From NCBI RefSeq assembly GCF_018417475.1, contig NZ_CP054856.1, positions 1,891,001 to 1,955,000 of the forward strand: a DNA stretch of 64,000 bases, read 5' to 3'. Within the stretch, counting starts at the first letter, position 1; each line of letters opens with the position of its first letter. Below are positions 61,390-64,000 of the stretch, piece after piece. The notes beneath the pieces are model-generated. The model was not told the DNA's origin, searched no databases, and was given only the letters and a program-made list of their open reading frames with translations. The translations under genes and the position numbers were made by a program. This DNA comes from Novosphingobium decolorationis (lineage in GTDB: Bacteria; Pseudomonadota; Alphaproteobacteria; Sphingomonadales; Sphingomonadaceae).

Positions 61390-61872
61390 ATGTCGAAGCA
61401 CGCCCCCAAACTCGATCCGGAACTGAGTTTGGGCTATCAGGTTCGGCGCTGCCACCGACGGTTCGATCGGCTCTTGAGTGCCTATTTGGCCAAGCACGAA
61501 CTCAAAACCGGTTTCTGGTACTATCTTCGTGTCCTATGGCTCAGGGACGGGGTGACCCAAAAATATCTGAGCGACATGACTAACGTCACCGAAAATACGA
61601 CGGTCGCCATGATAAACGCCATGCTTCGGCAAGGGCTGGTGCAACGCGCCAAGGACAAGGATGATCGTCGAAAATTGCGGATTACTCTTACAGATCATGG
61701 CCGTGCGCTCGAAAAGGAGCTGATGCAATACGCGATCGACATCAACAAGGTCGCTGTTGCTGGCATCGAGCCGCGCGAAGTTGAAATCTGTCGATCGGTC
61801 CTCGAGCGCATATCAGCCAATCTCGCTGCCGAATTTGATAGGCTGCCTGCGAAGCCTGCTGACGAAGGATGA
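61390..61872 (+). CDS. MarR-family regulator
   Basis: 160 residues. Winged HTH: LWLRDGVTQKYLSDMTNVTE, NTTVAMINAMLRQGLVQRAK, wing DKDDRRKLRITLTDHGRALE (the DxRxxxxxLT motif). AGGAG precedes the ATG at 61390. Adjacent to the phthalate genes, and a MarR-like operator lies at 58962, so it may sense phthalate or protocatechuate. Inference. Confidence 0.88.
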   Translation: MSKHAPKLDPELSLGYQVRRCHRRFDRLLSAYLAKHELKTGFWYYLRVLWLRDGVTQKYLSDMTNVTENTTVAMINAMLRQGLVQRAKDKDDRRKLRITLTDHGRALEKELMQYAIDINKVAVAGIEPREVEICRSVLERISANLAAEFDRLPAKPADEG

Positions 61873-61934
61873 CTCCTCCACATCATCCCTGGATCAGGGG
61901 CAACAGGCCATGAACAGGGAGGGACGTGTGCGCC

Positions 61935-62975
61935 ATGGCTGAACGGGAAGGCCTCACGGCCACTCCAACTCCCGATAGAGGGAAGCCTTGGCGCAGCCTG
62001 ACCGACCGTTTCGGCCGAACGATCACTTATGTCCGCCTGTCCGTCACCGATCGGTGCGACCTGCGCTGCCGTTATTGCATGGCCGAGCGCATGGAGTTCC
62101 TGCCGCGCCAGGACCTCCTCACCCTGGAGGAACTGGCGGAACTGGCCGATGCCCTGATCGCGCGAGGTGTGCGACGCATCCGCCTGACCGGTGGCGAGCC
62201 TCTGGTCCGTCGCGGCATCGTCGGGTTGGTGGAGGCGATCGGCCAACACATCGGCAACGGCCTTGATGAGCTGACGATGACAACCAACGCTACCCAGCTC
62301 GCCACAGTCGCGCGCGACCTCCATCGATATGGCATTCGCAGACTCAACATCAGCCTCGACAGCCTCGACCACGAGCGCTTCCGGGCGATCACCCGGCGCG
62401 GCGACCTGGACCAGGTGTTGGCCGGGATCGCCGCCGCGCAAGACGCGGGCCTCGCCGTGAAGATCAACATGGTTGCGCTCAAGGCGCTCAACGAAGATGA
62501 AATCGGAACAATGGTTGGCTGGTGCGGCGAACGGGGATTCGATCTCTCGCTGATCGAGACGATGCCGTTGGGTGCGGTGGAAGAAGACCGGACCAATCAT
62601 TATCTGCCCCTCGACCTCGTGAAACGTCGGCTGGCGCGCGAATATGTCCTGATTCCGTCGCTCCACCGAACCGGCGGACCGGCGCGCTATTATGACGTTG
62701 CCGAAACCAGTCGGCGGATAGGCTTCATTACGCCCCTCACCGACAATTTCTGCGCCGGCTGCAACCGCATCCGCATATCGGCTACTGGCACCATTTTTGG
62801 TTGTCTCGGCCGCGACCAGCGCATCGAACTGCGCGATGCGATGCGTGTTGGTGGCCGGGATGCGATCGACGCGGCGCTGGATGCCGTAATGACCGCCAAG
62901 CCACTCCGCCACGAGTTCGACATTGCGCGATCACAGCCGGCTGTCGAACGCCATATGAACGTCACTGGCGGTTGA
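61935..62975 (+). CDS. moaA: GTP 3',8-cyclase MoaA
   Basis: 346 residues. Radical SAM motif VTDRCDLRCRYCMAE (CxxxCxxC), GGEPLVRRG, C-terminal cluster DNFCAGCNRIRISATGTIF with GCLG. Makes the first molybdopterin intermediate. A GTG three codons upstream is the alternative start; the AGGGAGGG site is at awkward spacing for both. No other moa genes here, so this is an isolated copy; the dehydrogenase remnant and IS fragment beside it suggest a patchwork region. Confidence 0.9.
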   Translation: MAEREGLTATPTPDRGKPWRSLTDRFGRTITYVRLSVTDRCDLRCRYCMAERMEFLPRQDLLTLEELAELADALIARGVRRIRLTGGEPLVRRGIVGLVEAIGQHIGNGLDELTMTTNATQLATVARDLHRYGIRRLNISLDSLDHERFRAITRRGDLDQVLAGIAAAQDAGLAVKINMVALKALNEDEIGTMVGWCGERGFDLSLIETMPLGAVEEDRTNHYLPLDLVKRRLAREYVLIPSLHRTGGPARYYDVAETSRRIGFITPLTDNFCAGCNRIRISATGTIFGCLGRDQRIELRDAMRVGGRDAIDAALDAVMTAKPLRHEFDIARSQPAVERHMNVTGG

Positions 62976-63111
62976 GCGCCTCCATGATCTTTTGTTCGCC
63001 GACGCAGTATGGCCGTTACTTTTTGCGCGGCTGGTCGATTGATTTTCATAAAATTGGTCTGCCTTGAGAAAATTGGTCCATTTCTGAAGAGAGCCCGAGC
63101 GGGCGAAAGGA

Positions 63112-63360
63112 ATGGAGAAATATATGGGACGTCAGCGATTTACGCCGGAACAGATCATCGCGAAGCTGCGTGAGGTTGATGTGATTGTCGGGCGAGGCGG
63201 GACCACCGACGAGGCCTGTCGTCAGATCGGGATTGCCGAACAGACGCTATATAGGTGGCGTAAGGCGACAGCCGCTGCTTCATATTCGTTGATAATGTCG
63301 GTCTTCTTCGCCATGATAAGCTCGTACGCACTACGTTGTTCGACTGTCGCACGAGCTTAA
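63112..63360 (+). pseudogene. IS3-family transposase orfA remnant
   Basis: MGRQRFTPEQIIAKLREVDV, GRGGTTDEACRQIGIAEQTL, YRWRK is the HTH part of IS3-group OrfA. After YRWRK the frame leaves the family (KATAAASYSLIMS) and stops at 63360; no orfB follows. So the element was cut about 150 bases into orfA and joined to other sequence. Confidence 0.82.
63317..63359. repeat. 9-bp inverted repeat at the IS remnant join
   Basis: TAAGCTCGT (63317-63325) and ACGAGCTTA (63351-63359) with a 25-base loop. The rest of 63361-63478 shows no gene. Confidence 0.45.
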
Positions 63361-63478
63361 TCGCGCGGTCGATTCAGCTACCGTAGTAACGGCCTGTCAT
63401 CAACAGCCAGCGCGTTCGTTTTTTGCCGTTTCTCTTTGACAATCCAGTTCTAAAGAAACGCTTGGAATCGGATGCGTC

Positions 63479-64000
63479 CTAACCGATCTGATGACAGACG
63501 AATTTCAAATTGAGATACTCATCGATCCCATATCGTGATCCTTCCCGCCCGAGACCGGATTCCTTCACCCCACCGAAAGGCGCGACCTCCGTCGAAATCA
63601 GGCCGGTGTTGAGCCCAACCATCCCATATTCAAGAGCCTCACTCACCTTCCAACTGCGCTCAAGGGATTGCGTGTATACATAAGCCGCCAAGCCGCTGTC
63701 CGTGGCATTCGCCAAATTGATCGCCTCATCCTCTGTCTGGAAACGGACGAGGCCGGCAAGGGGGCCAAAGGTTTCCTCCCGACATAGGAGAGCATCCGGC
63801 GAAACATCTACGAGAACGGTCGGCTCGAAGAAATGGCCTGCCCCGGGCACTCGTCGCCCTCCGGTCAATATCCTGGCACCATGTTTGACGCCGTCTTCGA
63901 TATGGCTTTCGACCTTTGCAACGGCACGTTCATCGATCAATGGCCCCTGATCCGCGCCGGTCGAAAGACCCGGCCCGACGGCAAGCGCGCGAACACGTGC
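63479..64000 (-). CDS. gabD: succinate-semialdehyde dehydrogenase (GabD type), partial
   Basis: The last 173 residues of an aldehyde dehydrogenase; the start lies beyond the window. Seen: VRALAVGPGLSTGADQGPLI, DERAVAKVESHIEDGVKHGA, EETFGPLAGLVRFQTEDEAI and EVAPFGGVKESGLGREGSRY, all as in NAD(P)-dependent succinate-semialdehyde dehydrogenase. The catalytic cysteine is outside. Frame is open to the last base. Related dehydrogenases for glutarate semialdehyde are possible. Confidence 0.85.
   Translation of the reverse strand, partial: ARVRALAVGPGLSTGADQGPLIDERAVAKVESHIEDGVKHGARILTGGRRVPGAGHFFEPTVLVDVSPDALLCREETFGPLAGLVRFQTEDEAINLANATDSGLAAYVYTQSLERSWKVSEALEYGMVGLNTGLISTEVAPFGGVKESGLGREGSRYGIDEYLNLKFVCHQIG

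Overview
The window reads as high-GC alphaproteobacterial DNA, most likely a sphingomonad (Sphingomonadaceae such as Novosphingobium or Sphingobium). This is an inference from gene content: Mo-nitrogenase genes with sigma-54/NifA control, RedA2-type ferredoxin reductases, IS6100, a DUF1173 protein and aromatic catabolic operons. There was no database search.

Region 1 (1-27.7 kb) is a dense nitrogen-fixation island with four minus-strand operons. They are iscA(nif)-nifU-nifS-nifV-cysE; nifH-nifD-nifK-nifE-nifN-nifX-DUF269-DUF683-fdxB-nifQ-truncated globin-Rieske protein; nifB-fdxN-TPR-nifZ-nifZ-DUF3024-small protein-DegT-like-ferredoxin-bolA-grx-double TOBE protein; and ferredoxin-LRV Fe-S protein-nifT-SIR2-like. 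Each is preceded by a -24/-12 promoter (GG-N10-GC) and by one or two exact TGT-N10-ACA NifA upstream activating sequences. Two plus-strand genes are divergent from nif operons and face the same activator sites: a degenerate response-regulator receiver next to nifH, with its own good -24/-12 promoter, and an unrecognised 202-residue protein next to iscA(nif). nifA, nifW and electron-transport genes such as fix or rnf are not in the window. Many genes are joined by 4-base stop/start overlaps.

Region 2 (27.7-32.0 kb) is a molybdate uptake locus: an outer-membrane porin, modA, modB, modC and modE. Two nearly identical inverted TATAT-type motifs lie in the porin-modA intergenic region and are probable ModE sites. 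Neither ModC nor ModE carries a TOBE molybdate-binding domain. A stand-alone double TOBE protein lies in the nifB operon.

Region 3 (32.2-38.6 kb) carries a TetR and two LysR regulators around a DUF1338/HglS dioxygenase, a D-2-hydroxyglutarate dehydrogenase-like FAD enzyme and an AstD-like aldehyde dehydrogenase. This fits a lysine/2-oxoadipate catabolic unit.

Region 4 (38.7-49.8 kb) encodes benzoate-to-3-oxoadipyl-CoA thiolysis in one minus-strand operon: catB-catC-catA-benA-benB-benD-pcaI-pcaJ-pcaD-pcaF and a ferredoxin reductase. It is divergent from catR, and ATAC-N7-GTAT operators are visible. A benK-type transporter gene with its own operator is cut after 29 codons by a complete 880-bp IS6100.

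Region 5 (50.6-64 kb), beyond IS6100, is accessory and plasmid-like. It has an HTH protein, a lytic transglycosylase, DUF1173, an SGNH hydrolase and an AT-rich gap. A phthalate 4,5-dioxygenase pathway follows: oxygenase, NadC paralogue, ferredoxin and reductase on one strand; dihydrodiol dehydrogenase and dihydroxyphthalate decarboxylase on the other. After that come a MarR regulator, moaA, an IS3-type transposase remnant and the end of a GabD-type dehydrogenase.
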